Origin: Auanema rhodensis
Lineage: Eukaryota > Nematoda > Chromadorea > Rhabditida > Rhabditidae
Reading direction: 5' to 3'
Length of the DNA: 64,000 nt
NCBI GenBank assembly: GCA_964057225.1
Contig: OZ059899.1
Span: 21,026,501-21,090,500 of the forward strand
The notes beneath the pieces are model-generated. The model did not search any database, was not told the origin of the DNA, and worked only from the letters and a program-made list of their open reading frames with translations. Positions 36,201 to 49,500 of this stretch are shown one piece after another (positions within the stretch are counted from its first letter, which is position 1; every line of letters starts with the position of its first letter). The translations under genes and the position numbers were made by a program.

Positions 36201-38165
36201 TTGAAATTTTTTGAAAAAATTTTTGTCAAAATGTTTTTGGAAGCAATGTTGAGTGTACATGGAAACTCAACATACACTAATGCATCATTTTTCAAACGAT
36301 CATAACTAATTTTTGTATTAAGCTTTTCTCAATGTAGTATAGTGCATTCGATGCGGATTTTTAAGCTGCGTCGATCTGTGTTATCAGATTTGCGCTAGCT
36401 TAAAAATGCACCGAGATATCAACTGATATAAGTTCACACTTATATCCTCGATTTTCACCCTGAAGAATTAATTTTTTTTGGTTGAATAACATTGTCCATC
36501 GTCTTTGCCTTGAAAAAAGGAATCTAAAAACATCTACTTTTTGCTAAATTATTTTGAAATTTTTTGAAAAAATTTTTGTCAAAATGTTTTTGGAAGCAAT
36601 GTTGAGTGTACATGGAAACTCAACATACACTAATGCTTCATTTTTCAAACGATCATAACTAATTTTTGTATTAAGCTTTTCTCAATGTAGTATAGTGCAT
36701 TCGATGCGGATTTTTAAGCTGCGTCGATCTGTGTTATCAGATTTGCGCTAGCTTAAAAATGCACCGAGATATCAACTGATATAAGTTCACACTTATATCC
36801 TCGATTTTCACCCTGAAGAATTAATTTTTTCGTTGAATAACATTGTCCATCGTCTTTGCCTTGAAAAAAGGAATCTAAAAACATCTACTTTTTGCTAAAT
36901 TATTTTGAAATTTTTCGAAAAAATTTTTGTCAAAATGTTTTTGGAAGCAATGTTGAGTGTACATGGAAACTCTACATACACTAAGGCATCATTTTTCAAA
37001 CGATCATAACTAATTTTTATATTAAGCGTTTCTCAATGTAGTATAGTGCATTCGATGCGGATTTTTAAGCTGCGTCGATCTGTGTTATCAGATTTGCGCT
37101 AGCTTAAAAATGCACCGAGATATCAACTAATATAAGTTCACACTTATATCCTCGATTTTCACCCTGAAGAATTAATTTTTTCGTTGAATAACATTGTCCA
37201 TCGTCTTTGCCTTGAAAAAAGGAATCTAAAAACATCTACTTTTTGCTAAATTATCTTGAAATTTTTTGAAAAAATTTTTGTCAAAATGTTTTTGGAAGCA
37301 ATGTTGAGTGTACATGGAAACTCAACATACACTAATGCATCATTTTTCAAACGATCATAACTAATTTTTGTATCAAGCGTTTCTCAATGAGTATAGTGCA
37401 TTCGATGCGGATTTTTAAGCTGCGTCGATCTGTGTTATCAGATTTGCGCTAGCTTAAAAATGCACCGAGATATCAACTGATATAAGTTCACACTTATATC
37501 CTCGATTTTCACCCTGAAGAATTAAATTTTTCGTTGAATAACATTGTCCATCGTCTTTGCCTTGAAAAAAGGAATCTAAAAACATCTACTTTTCGCTAAA
37601 TTATTTTGAATTTTTTCGAAAAAATTTTTGTCAAAATGTTTTTGGAAGCAATGTTGAGTGTACATGGAAACTCAACATACACTAAGGCATCATTTTTCAA
37701 ACGATCATAACTAATTTTTGTATCAAGCGTTTCTCAATGAGTATAGTGCATTCGATGCGGATTTTTAAGCTGCGTCGATCTGTGTTATCAGATTTGCGCT
37801 AGCTTAAAAATGCACCGAGATATCAACTGATATAAGTTCACACTTATATCCTCGATTTTCACCCTGAAGAATTAATTTTTTTTGGTTGAATAACATTGTC
37901 CATCGTCTTTGCCTTGAAAAAAGGAATCTAAAAACATCTACTTTTTGCTAAATTATTTTGAAATTTTTTGAAAAAATTTTTGTCAAAATGTTTTTGGAAG
38001 CAATGTTGAGTGTACATGGAAACTCAACATACACTAATGCATCATATTTCAAACGATCATAACTAATTTTTGTACTAAGCGTTTCTCAATGTAGTATAGT
38101 GCATTCGATGCGGATTTTTAAGCTGCGTCGATCTGTGTTATCAGATTTGCGCTAGCTTAAAAATG
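33247..38165. repeat. 6-monomer HOR of 2108 bp, two copies split by two extra monomers
   Basis: M96-M101 (33247-35354) and M104-M109 (36058-38165) have the same order: a T267 monomer; TTTTTTTTGGTTG with T227; T212 with TTTATATTAAG; ATCTTG with CAATGAG; A64 with C132, T149 and CAATGAG; and TTTTTTTTGGTTG with CATATTTC and GTACTAAG. Lengths are 351, 353, 351, 350, 350 and 353 bp in both. The only difference I noticed is GTTAAGTG in M100 against GTTGAGTG in M108. M102-M103 (35355-36057) intervene. Confidence 0.9.
35355..36057. repeat. Two-monomer insertion M102-M103 inside the 6-mer block
   Basis: M102 has A102 as well as A64 and C132, and M103 has CATCCAC. Those details match M94-M95 and M89-M90, not the adjacent M100-M101, which have G102 and CATCTAC. 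The pair therefore looks copied from the 5-mer block 2.5 kb upstream, rather than from a simple duplication of its neighbours. It turns the local period from 2108 into 2811 bp. Confidence 0.75.
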
Positions 38166-39220
38166 CACCGAGATATCAACTGATATAAGTTCACACTTAT
38201 ATCCTCGATTTTCACCCTGAAGAATTAATTTTTTCGTTGAATAACATTGTCCATCGTCTTTGCCTTGAAAAAAGGAATCTAAAAACATCTACTTTTTGCT
38301 AAATTATTTTGAAATTTTTTGAAAAAATTTTTGTCAAAATGTTTTTGGAAGCAATGTTGAGTGTACATGGAAACTCAACATACACTAATGCATCATTTTT
38401 CAAACGATCATAACTAATTTTTGTATTAAGCTTTTCTCAATGTAGTATAGTGCATTCGATGCGGATTTTTAAGCTGCGTCGATCTGTGTTATCAGATTTG
38501 CGCTAGCTTAAAAATGCACCGAGATATCAACTGATATAAGTTCACACTTATATCCTCGATTTTCACCCTGAAGAATTAATTTTTTTTGGTTGAATAACAT
38601 TGTCCATCGTCTTTGCCTTGAAAAAAGGAATCTAAAAACATCTACTTTTTGCTAAATTATTTTGAAATTTTTTGAAAAAATTTTTGTCAAAATGTTTTTG
38701 GAAGCAATGTTGAGTGTACATGGAAACTCAACATACACTAATGCTTCATTTTTCAAACGATCATAACTAATTTTTGTATTAAGCTTTTCTCAATGTAGTA
38801 TAGTGCATTCGATGCGGATTTTTAAGCTGCGTCGATCTGTGTTATCAGATTTGCGCTAGCTTAAAAATGCACCGAGATATCAACTGATATAAGTTCACAC
38901 TTATATCCTCGATTTTCACCCTGAAGAATTAATTTTTTCGTTGAATAACATTGTCCATCGTCTTTGCCTTGAAAAAAGGAATCTAAAAACATCTACTTTT
39001 TGCTAAATTATTTTGAAATTTTTTGAAAAAATTTTTGTCAAAATGTTTTTGGAAGCAATGTTGAGTGTACATGGAAACTCAACATACACTAATGCATCAT
39101 TTTTCAAACGATCATAACTAATTTTTGTATTAAGCGTTTCTCAATGTAGTATAGTGCATTCGATGCGGATTTTTAAGCTGCGTCGATCTGTGTTATCAGA
39201 TTTGCGCTAGCTTAAAAATG
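38166..39220. repeat. M110-M112: truncated third 6-mer, then junction
   Basis: M110 (T267) and M111 (TTTTTTTTGGTTG, T227, T267) repeat the first two monomers of the 2108-bp unit. M112 is then a plain monomer with G267 and A227, so the unit breaks at about 38870. Confidence 0.75.
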
Positions 39221-42200
39221 CACCGAGATATCAACTGATATAAGTTCACACTTATATCCTCGATTTTCACCCTGAAGAATTAATTTTTTCGTTGAATAAC
39301 ATTGTCCATCGTCTTTGCCTTGAAAAAAGGAATCTAAAAACATCTACTTTTTGCTAAATTATTTTGAAATTTTTCGAAAAAATTTTTGTCAAAATGTTTT
39401 TGGAAGCAATGTTGAGTGTACATGGAAACTCTACATACACTAAGGCATCATTTTTCAAACGATCATAACTAATTTTTGTATTAAGCGTTTCTCAATGTAG
39501 TATAGTGCATTCGATGCGGATTTGTAAGCTGCGTCGATCTGTGTTATCAGATTTGCGCTAGCTTAAAAATGCACCGAGATATCAACTAATATAAGTTCAC
39601 ACTTATATCCTCGATTTTCACCCTGAAGAATTAATTTTTTCGTTGAATAACAAAGTCCATCGTCTTTGCCTTGAAAAAAGGAATCTAAAAACATCTACTT
39701 TTTGCTAAATTATTTTGAAATTTTTTGAAAAAATTTTTGTCAAAATGTTTTTGGAAGCAATGTTGAGTGTACATGGAAACTCAACATACACTAATGCATC
39801 ATTTTTCAAACGATCATAACTAATTTTTGTATTGAGCGTTTCTCAATGTAGTATAGTGCATTCGATGCGGATTTTTAAGCTGCGTCGATCTGTGTTATCA
39901 GATTTGCGCTAGCTTAAAAATGCACCGAGATATCAACTGATATAAGTTCACACTTATATCCTCGATTTTCACCCTGAAGAATTAATTTTTTCGTTGAATA
40001 ACATTGTCCATCGTCTTTGCCTTGAAAAAAGGAATCTAAAAACATCTACTTTTTGCTAAATTATTTTGAAATTTTTTGAAAAAATTTTTGTCAAAATGTT
40101 TTTGGAAGCAATGTTGAGTGTACATGGAAACTCAACGTACACTAATGCATCATTTTTCAAACGATCATAACTAATTTTTGTATTAAACGTTTCTCAATGT
40201 AGTATAGTGCATTCGATGCGGATTTTTAAGCTGCGTCGATCTGTGTTATCAGATTTGCGCTAGCTTAAAAATGCACCGAGATATCAACTGATATAAGTTC
40301 ACACTTATATCCTCGATTTTCACCCTGAAGAATTAATTTTTTCGTTGAATAACATTGTCCATCGTCTTTGCCTTGAAAAAAGGAATCTAAAAACATCTAC
40401 TTTTTGCTAAATTATTTTGAAATTTTTTGAAAAAATTTTTGTCAAAATGTTTTTGGAAGCAATGTTGAGTGTACATGGAAACTCAACATACACTAATGCT
40501 TCATTTTTCAAACGATCATAACTAATTTTTGTATTAAGCTTTTCTCAATGTAGTATAGTGCATTCGATGCGGATTTTTAAGCTGCGTCGATCTGTGTTAT
40601 CAGATTTGCGCTAGCTTAAAAATGCACCGAGATATCAACTGATATAAGTTCACACTTATATCCTCGATTTTCACCCTGAAGAATTAATTTTTTCGTTGAA
40701 TAACATTGTCCATCGTCTTTGCCTTGAAAAAAGGAATCTAAAAACATCTACTTTTTGCTAAATTATTTTGAAATTTTTTGAAAAAATTTTTGTCAAAATG
40801 TTTTTGGAAGCAATGTTGAGTGTACATGGAAACTCAACATACACTAATGCATCATTTTTCAAACGATCATAACTAATTTTTGTATTAAGCGTTTCTCAAT
40901 GTAGTATAGTGCACTCGATGCGGATTTTTAAGCTGCGTCGATCTGTGTTATCAGATTTGCGCTAGCTTAAAAATGCACCGAGATATCAACTAATATAAGT
41001 TCACACTTATATCCTCGATTTTCACCCTGAAGAATTAATTTTTTCGTTGAATAACAAAGTCCATCGTCTTTGCCTTGAGAAAAGGAATCTAAAAACATCT
41101 ACTTTTTGCTAAATTATTTTGAAATTTTTTGAAAAAATTTTTGTCAAAATGTTTTTGGAAGCAATGTTGAGTGTACATGGAAACTCAACATACACTAATG
41201 CATCATTTTTCAAACGATCATAACTAATTTTTGTATTAAGCGTTTCTCAATGTTGTATAGTGCATTCGATGCGGATTTTTAAGCTGCGTCGATCTGTGTT
41301 ATCAGATTTGCGCTAGCTTAAAAATGCACCGAGATATCAACTGATATAAGTTCACACTTATATCCTCGATTTTCACCCTGAAGAATTAATTTTTTCGTTG
41401 AATAACATTGTCCATCGTCTTTGCCTTGAAAAAAGGAATCTAAAAACATCTACTTTTTGCTAAATTATTTTGAAATTTTTCGAAAAAATTTTTGTCAAAA
41501 TGTTTTTGGAAGCAATGTTGAGTGTACATGGAAACTCTACATACACTAAGGCATCATTTTTCAAACGATCATAACTAATTTTTGTATTAAGCGTTTCTCA
41601 ATGTAGTATAGTGCATTCGATGCGGATTTTTAAGCTGCGTCGATCTGTGTTATCAGATTTGCGCTAGCTTAAAAATGCACCGAGATATCAACTAATATAA
41701 GTTCACACTTATATCCTCGATTTTCACCCTGAAGAATTAATTTTTTCGTTGAATAACAAAGTCCATCGTCTTTGCCTTGAAAAAAGGAATCTAAAAACAT
41801 CTACTTTTTGCTAAATTATTTTGAAATTTTTTGAAAAAATTTTTGTCAAAATGTTTTTGGAAGCAATGTTGAGTGTACATGGAAACTCAACATACACTAA
41901 TGCATCATTTTTCAAACGATCATAACTAATTTTTGTATTGAGCGTTTCTCAATGTAGTATAGTGCATTCGATGCGGATTTTTAAGCTGCGTCGATCTGTG
42001 TTATCAGATTTGCGCTAGCTTAAAAATGCACCGAGATATCAACTGATATAAGTTCACACTTATATCCTCGATTTTCACCCTGAAGAATTAATTTTTTCGT
42101 TGAATAACATTGTCCATCGTCTTTGCCTTGAAAAAAGGAATCTAAAAACATCTACTTTTTGCTAAATTATTTTGAAATTTTTTGAAAAAATTTTTGTCAA

Positions 42201-42379
42201 AATGTTTTTGGAAGCAATGTTGAGTGTACATGGAAACTCAACGTACACTAATGCATCATTTTTCAAACGATCATAACTAATTTTTGTATTAAACGTTTCT
42301 CAATGTAGTATAGTGCATTCGATGCGGATTTTTAAGCTGCGTCGATCTGTGTTATCAGATTTGCGCTAGCTTAAAAATG
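39221..42379. repeat. 6-monomer-spaced triplet, two copies (M113-M115, M119-M121)
   Basis: Each triplet consists of a T212/G224 monomer, an A17 AACAAAG monomer with TATTGAGCG, and a G215 monomer with TTAAACG. Starts are 39221 and 41327, 2106 bp apart. M116-M118 lie between. M116 and M122 both carry T227 and T267, though only M122 has the TTTTTTTTGGTTG end. Private changes: TTTGTAAGC (M113), GCACTCGATG (M117), TTGAGAAAAGG and TGTTGTATAG (M118). Confidence 0.78.
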
Positions 42380-44487
42380 CACCGAGATATCAACTGATAT
42401 AAGTTCACACTTATATCCTCGATTTTCACCCTGAAGAATTAATTTTTTTTGGTTGAATAACATTGTCCATCGTCTTTGCCTTGAAAAAAGGAATCTAAAA
42501 ACATCTACTTTTTGCTAAATTATTTTGAAATTTTTTGAAAAAATTTTTGTCAAAATGTTTTTGGAAGCAATGTTGAGTGTACATGGAAACTCAACATACA
42601 CTAATGCTTCATTTTTCAAACGATCATAACTAATTTTTGTATTAAGCTTTTCTCAATGTAGTATAGTGCATTCGATGCGGATTTTTAAGCTGCGTCGATC
42701 TGTGTTATCAGATTTGCGCTAGCTTAAAAATGCACCGAGATATCAACTGATATAAGTTCACACTTATATCCTCGATTTTCACCCTGAAGAATTAATTTTT
42801 TCGTTGAATAACATTGTCCATCGTCTTTGCCTTGAAAAAAGGAATCTAAAAACATCTACTTTTTGCTAAATTATTTTGAAATTTTTTGAAAAAATTTTTG
42901 TCAAAATGTTTTTGGAAGCAATGTTGAGTGTACATGGAAACTCAACATACACTAATGCTTCATTTTTCAAACGATCATAACTAATTTTTGTATTAAGCTT
43001 TTCTCAATGTAGTATAGTGCATTCGATGCGGATTTTTAAGCTGCGTCGATCTGTGTTATCAGATTTGCGCTAGCTTAAAAATACACCGAGATATCAACTG
43101 ATATAAGTTCACACTTATATCCTCGATTTTCACCCTGAAGAATTAATTTTTTCGTTGAATAACATTGTCCATCGTCTTTGCCTTGAAAAAAGGAATCTAA
43201 AAACATCTACTTTTTGCTAAATTATTTTGAAATTTTTCGAAAAAATTTTTGTCAAAATGTTTTTGGAAGCAATGTTGAGTGTACATGGAAACTCTACATA
43301 CACTAAGACATCATTTTTCAAACGATCATAACTAATTTTTGTAATAAGCGTTTCTCAATATAGTATAGTGCATTCGATGCGGATTTTTAAGCTGCGTCGA
43401 TCTGTGTTATCAGATTTGCGCTAGCTTAAAAATGCACCGAGATATCAACTGATATAAGTTCACACTTATATCCTCGATTTTCACCCTGAAGAATTAATTT
43501 TTTCGTTGAATAACATTGTCCATCGTCTTTGCCTTGAAAAAAGGAATCTAAAAACATCTACTTTTTGCTAAATTATTTTGAAATTTTTTGAAAAAATTTT
43601 TGTCAAAATGTTTTTGGAAGCAATGTTGAGTGTACATGGAAACTCAACATACACTAATGCTTCATTTTTCAAACGATCATAACTAATTTTTGTATTAAGC
43701 TTTTCTCAATGTAGTATAGTGCATTCGATGCGGATTTTTAAGCTGCGTCGATCTGTGTTATCAGATTTGCGCTAGCTTAAAAATGCACCGAGATATCAAC
43801 TGATATAAGTTCACACTTATATCCTCGATTTTCACCCTGAAGAATTAATTTTTTCGTTGAATAACATTGTCCATCGTCTTTGCCTTGAAAAAAGGAATCT
43901 AAAAACATCTACTTTTTGCTAAATTATTTTGAAATTTTTTGAAAAAATTTTTGTCAAAATGTTTTTGGAAGCAATGTTGAGTGTACATGGAAACTCAACA
44001 TACACTAATGCTTCATTTTTCAAACGATCATAACTAATTTTTGTATTAAGCTTTTCTCAATGTAGTATAGTGCATTCGATGCGGATTTTTAAGCTGCGTC
44101 GATCTGTGTTATCAGATTTGCGCTAGCTTAAAAATACACCGAGATATCAACTGATATAAGTTCACACTTATATCCTCGATTTTCACCCTGAAGAATTAAT
44201 TTTTTCGTTGAATAACATTGTCCATCGTCTTTGCCTTGAAAAAAGGAATCTAAAAACATCTACTTTTTGCTAAATTATTTTGAAATTTTTCGAAAAAATT
44301 TTTGTCAAAATGTTTTTGGAAGCAATGTTGAGTGTACATGGAAACTCTACATACACTAAGACATCATTTTTCAAACGATCATAACTAATTTTTGTAATAA
44401 GCGTTTCTCAATATAGTATAGTGCATTCGATGCGGATTTTTAAGCTGCGTCGATCTGTGTTATCAGATTTGCGCTAGCTTAAAAATG
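42380..44487. repeat. 3-monomer HOR, two copies (M122-M124, M125-M127)
   Basis: M123/M126 end in AAAAATACACC instead of AAAAATGCACC. M124/M127 share T212, TAAGACATC, GTAATAAG and CAATATAG. The first monomers agree in T227 and T267 but differ at the 5' end: M122 has TTTTTTTTGGTTG (353 bp), M125 has TTTTTTCGTTG (351 bp). This gives 1055- and 1053-bp units. M128 is again the 353-bp form. Confidence 0.83.
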
Positions 44488-46599
44488 CACCGAGATATCA
44501 ACTGATATAAGTTCACACTTATATCCTCGATTTTCACCCTGAAGAATTAATTTTTTTTGGTTGAATAACATTGTCCATCGTCTTTGCCTTGAAAAAAGGA
44601 ATCTAAAAACATCTACTTTTTGCTAAATTATTTTGAAATTTTTTGAAAAAATTTTTGTCAAAATGTTTTTGGAAGCAATGTTGAGTGTACATGGAAACTC
44701 AACATACACTAATGCTTCATTTTTCAAACGATCATAACTAATTTTTGTATTAAGCTTTTCTCAATGTAGTATAGTGCATTCGATGCGGATTTTTAAGCTG
44801 CGTCGATCTGTGTTATCAGATTTGCGCTAGCTTAAAAATGCACCGAGATATCAACTGATATAAGTTCACACTTATATCCTCGATTTTCACCCTGAAGAAT
44901 TAATTTTTTCGTTGAATAACATTGTCCATCGTCTTTGCCTTGAAAAAAGGAATCTAAAAACATCTACTTTTTGCTAAATTATTTTGAAATTTTTCGAAAA
45001 AATTTTTGTCAAAATGTTTTTGGAAGCAATGTTGAGTGTACATGGAAACTCAACATACACTAATGCATCATTTTTCAAACGATCATAACTAATTTTTGTA
45101 TTAAGCTTTTCTCAATGTAGTACAGTGCATTCGATGCGGATTTTTAAGCTGCGTCGATCTGTGTTATCAGATTTGCGCTAGCTTAAAAATGCACCGAGAT
45201 ATCAACTGATATAAGTTCACACTTATATCCTCGATTTTCACCCTGAAGAATTAATTTTTTTTGGTTGAATAACATTGTCCATCGTCTTTGCCTTGAAAAA
45301 AGGAATCTAAAAACATCTACTTTTTGCTAAATTATTTTGAAATTTTTTGAAAAAATTTTTGTCAAAATGTTTTTGGAAGCAATGTTGAGTGTACATGGAA
45401 ACTCAACATACACTAATGCTTCATTTTTCAAACGATCATAACTAATTTTTGTATTAAACGTTTCTCAATGTAGTATAGTGCATTCGATGCGGATTTTTAA
45501 GCTGCGTCGATCTGTGTTATCAGATTTGCGCTAGCTTAAAAATGCACCGAGATATCAACTGATATAAGTTCACACTTATATCCTCGATTTTCACCCTGAA
45601 GAATTAATTTTTTCGTTGAATAACATTGTCCATCGTCTTTGCCTTAAAAAAAGGAATCTAAAAACATCTACTTTTTGCTAAATTATCTTGAAATTTTTCG
45701 AAAAAATTTTTGTCAAAATGTTTTTGGAAGCAATGTTGAGTGTACATGGAAACTCAACATACACTAATGCATCATTTTTCAAACGATCATAACTCATTTT
45801 TGTATTAAGCTTTTCTCAATGTAGTACAGTGCATTCGATGCGGATTTTTAAGCTGCGTCGATCTGTGTTATCAGATTTGCGCTAGCTTAAAAATGCACCG
45901 AGATATCAACTGATATAAGTTCACACTTATATCCTCGATTTTCACCCTGAAGAATTAATTTTTTTTGGTTGAATAACATTGTCCATCGTCTTTGCCTTGA
46001 AAAAAGGAATCTAAAAACATCTACTTTTTGCTAAATTATTTTGAAATTTTTTGAAAAAATTTTTGTCAAAATGTTTTTGGAAGCAATGTTGAGTGTACAT
46101 GGAAACTCAACATACACTAATGCTTCATTTTTCAAACGATCATAACTAATTTTTGTATTAAACGTTTCTCAATGTAGTATAGTGCATTCGATGCGGATTT
46201 TTAAGCTGCGTCGATCTGTGTTATCAGATTTGCGCTAGCTTAAAAATGCACCGAGATATCAACTGATATAAGTTCACACTTATATCCTCGATTTTCACCC
46301 TGAAGAATTAATTTTTTCGTTGAATAACATTGTCCATCGTCTTTGCCTTGAAAAAAGGAATCTAAAAACATCTACTTTTTGCTAAATTATTTTGAAATTT
46401 TTCGAAAAAATTTTTGTCAAAATGTTTTTGGAAGCAATGTTGAGTGTACATGGAAACTCAACATACACTAATGCATCATTTTTCAAACGATCATAACTCA
46501 TTTTTGTATTAAGCTTTTCTCAATGTAGTACAGTGCATTCGATGCGGATTTTTAAGCTGCGTCGATCTGTGTTATCAGATTTGCGCTAGCTTAAAAATG
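44488..46599. repeat. 704-bp dimer HOR (M130-M131, M132-M133) with lead-in M128-M129
   Basis: M130/M132 are 353 bp with TTTTTTTTGGTTG, T227 and TTAAACG. M131/M133 are 351 bp with C155, AACTCATTTTT (C251), T267 and C283. Units are 45192-45895 and 45896-46599. M131 additionally has A102 and ATCTTG, absent from M133. The same dimer reappears at M138-M139 and M147-M148. Confidence 0.83.
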
Positions 46600-49500
46600 C
46601 ACCGAGATATCAACTGATATAAGTTCACACTTATATCCTCGATTTTCACCCTGAAGAATTAATTTTTTTTGGTTGAATAACATTGTCCATCGTCTTTGCC
46701 TTGAAAAAAGGAATCTAAAAACATCTACTTTTTGCTAAATTATTTTGAAATTTTTTGAAAAAATTTTTGTCAAAATGTTTTTGGAAGCAATGTTGAGTGT
46801 ACATGGAAACTCAACATACACTAATGCTTCATTTTTCAAACGATCATAACTAATTTTTGTATTAAGCTTTTCTCAATGTAGTATAGTGCATTCGATGCGG
46901 ATTTTTAAGCTGCGTCGATCTGTGTTATCAGATTTGCGCTAGCTTAAAAATGCACCGAGATATCAACTGATATAAGTTCACACTTATATCCTCGATTTTC
47001 ACCCTGAAGAATTAATTTTTTCGTTGAATAACATTGTCCATCGTCTTTGCCTTGAAAAAAGGAATCTAAAAACATCTACTTTTTGCTAAATTATTTTGAA
47101 ATTTTTTGAAAAAATTTTTGTCAAAATGTTTTTGGAAGCAATGTTGAGTGTACATGGAAACTCAACATACACTAATGCTTCATTTTTCAAACGATCATAA
47201 CTAATTTTTGTATTAAGCTTTTCTCAATGTAGTAAAGTGCATTCGATGCGGATTTTTAAGCTGCGTCGATCTGTGTTATCAGATTTGCGCTAGCTTAAAA
47301 ATGCACCGAGATATCAACTGATATAAGTTCACACTTATATCCTCGATTTTCACCCTGAAGAATTAATTTTTTCGTTGAATAACATTGTCCATCGTCTTTG
47401 CCTTGAAAAAAGGAATCTAAAAACATCTACTTTTTGCTAAATTATTTTGAAATTTTTCGAAAAAATTTTTGTCAAAATGTTTTTGGAAGCAATGTTGAGT
47501 GTACATGGAAACTCAACATACACTAATGCATCATTTTTCAAACGATCATAACTAATTTTTGTATTAAGCTTTTCTCAATGTAGTACAGTGCATTCGATGC
47601 GGATTTTTAAACTGCGTCGATCTGTGTTATCAGATTTGCGCTAGCTTAAAAATGCACCGAGATATCAACTGATATAAGTTCACACTTATATCCTCGATTT
47701 TCACCCTGAAGAATTAATTTTTTCGTTGAATAACATTGTCCATCGTCTTTGCCTTGAAAAAAGGAATCTAAAAACATCTACTTTTTGCTAAATTATTTTG
47801 AAATTTTTCGAAAAAATTTTTGTCAAAATGTTTTTGGAAGCAATGTTGAGTGTACATGGAAACTCAACATACACTAATGCATCATTTTTCAAACGATCAT
47901 AACTAATTTTTGTATTAAGCTTTTCTCAATGTAGTACAGTGCATTCGATGCGGATTTTTAAGCTGCGTCGATCTGTGTTATCAGATTTGCGCTAGCTTAA
48001 AAATGCACCGAGATATCAACTGATATAAGTTCACACTTATATCCTCGATTTTCACCCTGAAGAATTAATTTTTTTTGGTTGAATAACATTGTCCATCGTC
48101 TTTGCCTTGAAAAAAGGAATCTAAAAACATCTACTTTTTGCTAAATTATTTTGAAATTTTTTGAAAAAATTTTTGTCAAAATGTTTTTGGAAGCAATGTT
48201 GAGTGTACATGGAAACTCAACATACACTAATGCTTCATTTTTCAAACGATCATAACTAATTTTTGTATTAAACGTTTCTCAATGTAGTATAGTGCATTCG
48301 ATGCGGATTTTTAAGCTGCGTCGATCTGTGTTATCAGATTTGCGCTAGCTTAAAAATGCACCGAGATATCAACTGATATAAGTTCACACTTATATCCTCG
48401 ATTTTCACCCTGAAGAATTTATTTTTTCGTTGAATAACATTGTCCATCGTCTTTGCCTTGAAAAAAGGAATCTAAAAACATCTACTTTTTGCTAAATTAT
48501 TTTGAAATTTTTCGAAAAAATTTTTGTCAAAATGTTTTTGGAAGCAATGTTGAGTGTACATGGAAACTCAACATACACTAATGCATCATTTTTCAAACGA
48601 TCATAACTCATTTTTGTATTAAGCTTTTCTCAATGTAGTACAGTGCATTCGATGCGGATTTTTAAGCTGCGTCGATCTGTGTTATCAGATTTGCGCTAGC
48701 TTAAAAATGCACCGAGATATCAACTGATATAAGTTCACACTTATATCCTCGATTTTCACCCTGAAGAATTAATTTTTTTTGGTTGAATAACATTGTCCAT
48801 CGTCTTTGCCTTGAAAAAAGGAATCTAAAAACATCTACTTTTTGCTAAATTATTTTGAAATTTTTTGAAAAAATTTTTGTCAAAATGTTTTTGGAAGCAA
48901 TGTTGAGTGTACATGGAAACTCAACATACACTAATGCTTCATTTTTCAAACGATCATAACTAATTTTTGTATTAAGCTTTTCTCAATGTAGTATAGTGCA
49001 TTCGATGCGGATTTTTAAGCTGCGTCGATCTGTGTTATCAGATTTGCGCTAGCTTAAAAATGCACCGAGATATCAACTGATATAAGTTCACACTTATATC
49101 CTCGATTTTCACCCTGAAGAATTAATTTTTTCGTTGAATAACATTGTCCATCGTCTTTGCCTTGAAAAAAGGAATCTAAAAACATCTACTTTTTGCTAAA
49201 TTATTTTGAAATTTTTTGAAAAAATTTTTGTCAAAATGTTTTTGGAAGCAATGTTGAGTGTACATGGAAACTCAACATACACTAATGCATCATTTTTCAA
49301 ACGATCATAACTAATTTTTGTATTAAGCGTTTCTCAATGAAGTATAGTGCATTCGATGCGGATTTTTAAGCTGCGTCGATCTGTGTTATCAGATTTGCGC
49401 TAGCTTAAAAATGCACCGAGATATCAACTGATATAAGTTCACACTTATATCCTCGATTTTCACCCTGAAGAATTAATTTTTTCGTTGAATAACATTGTCC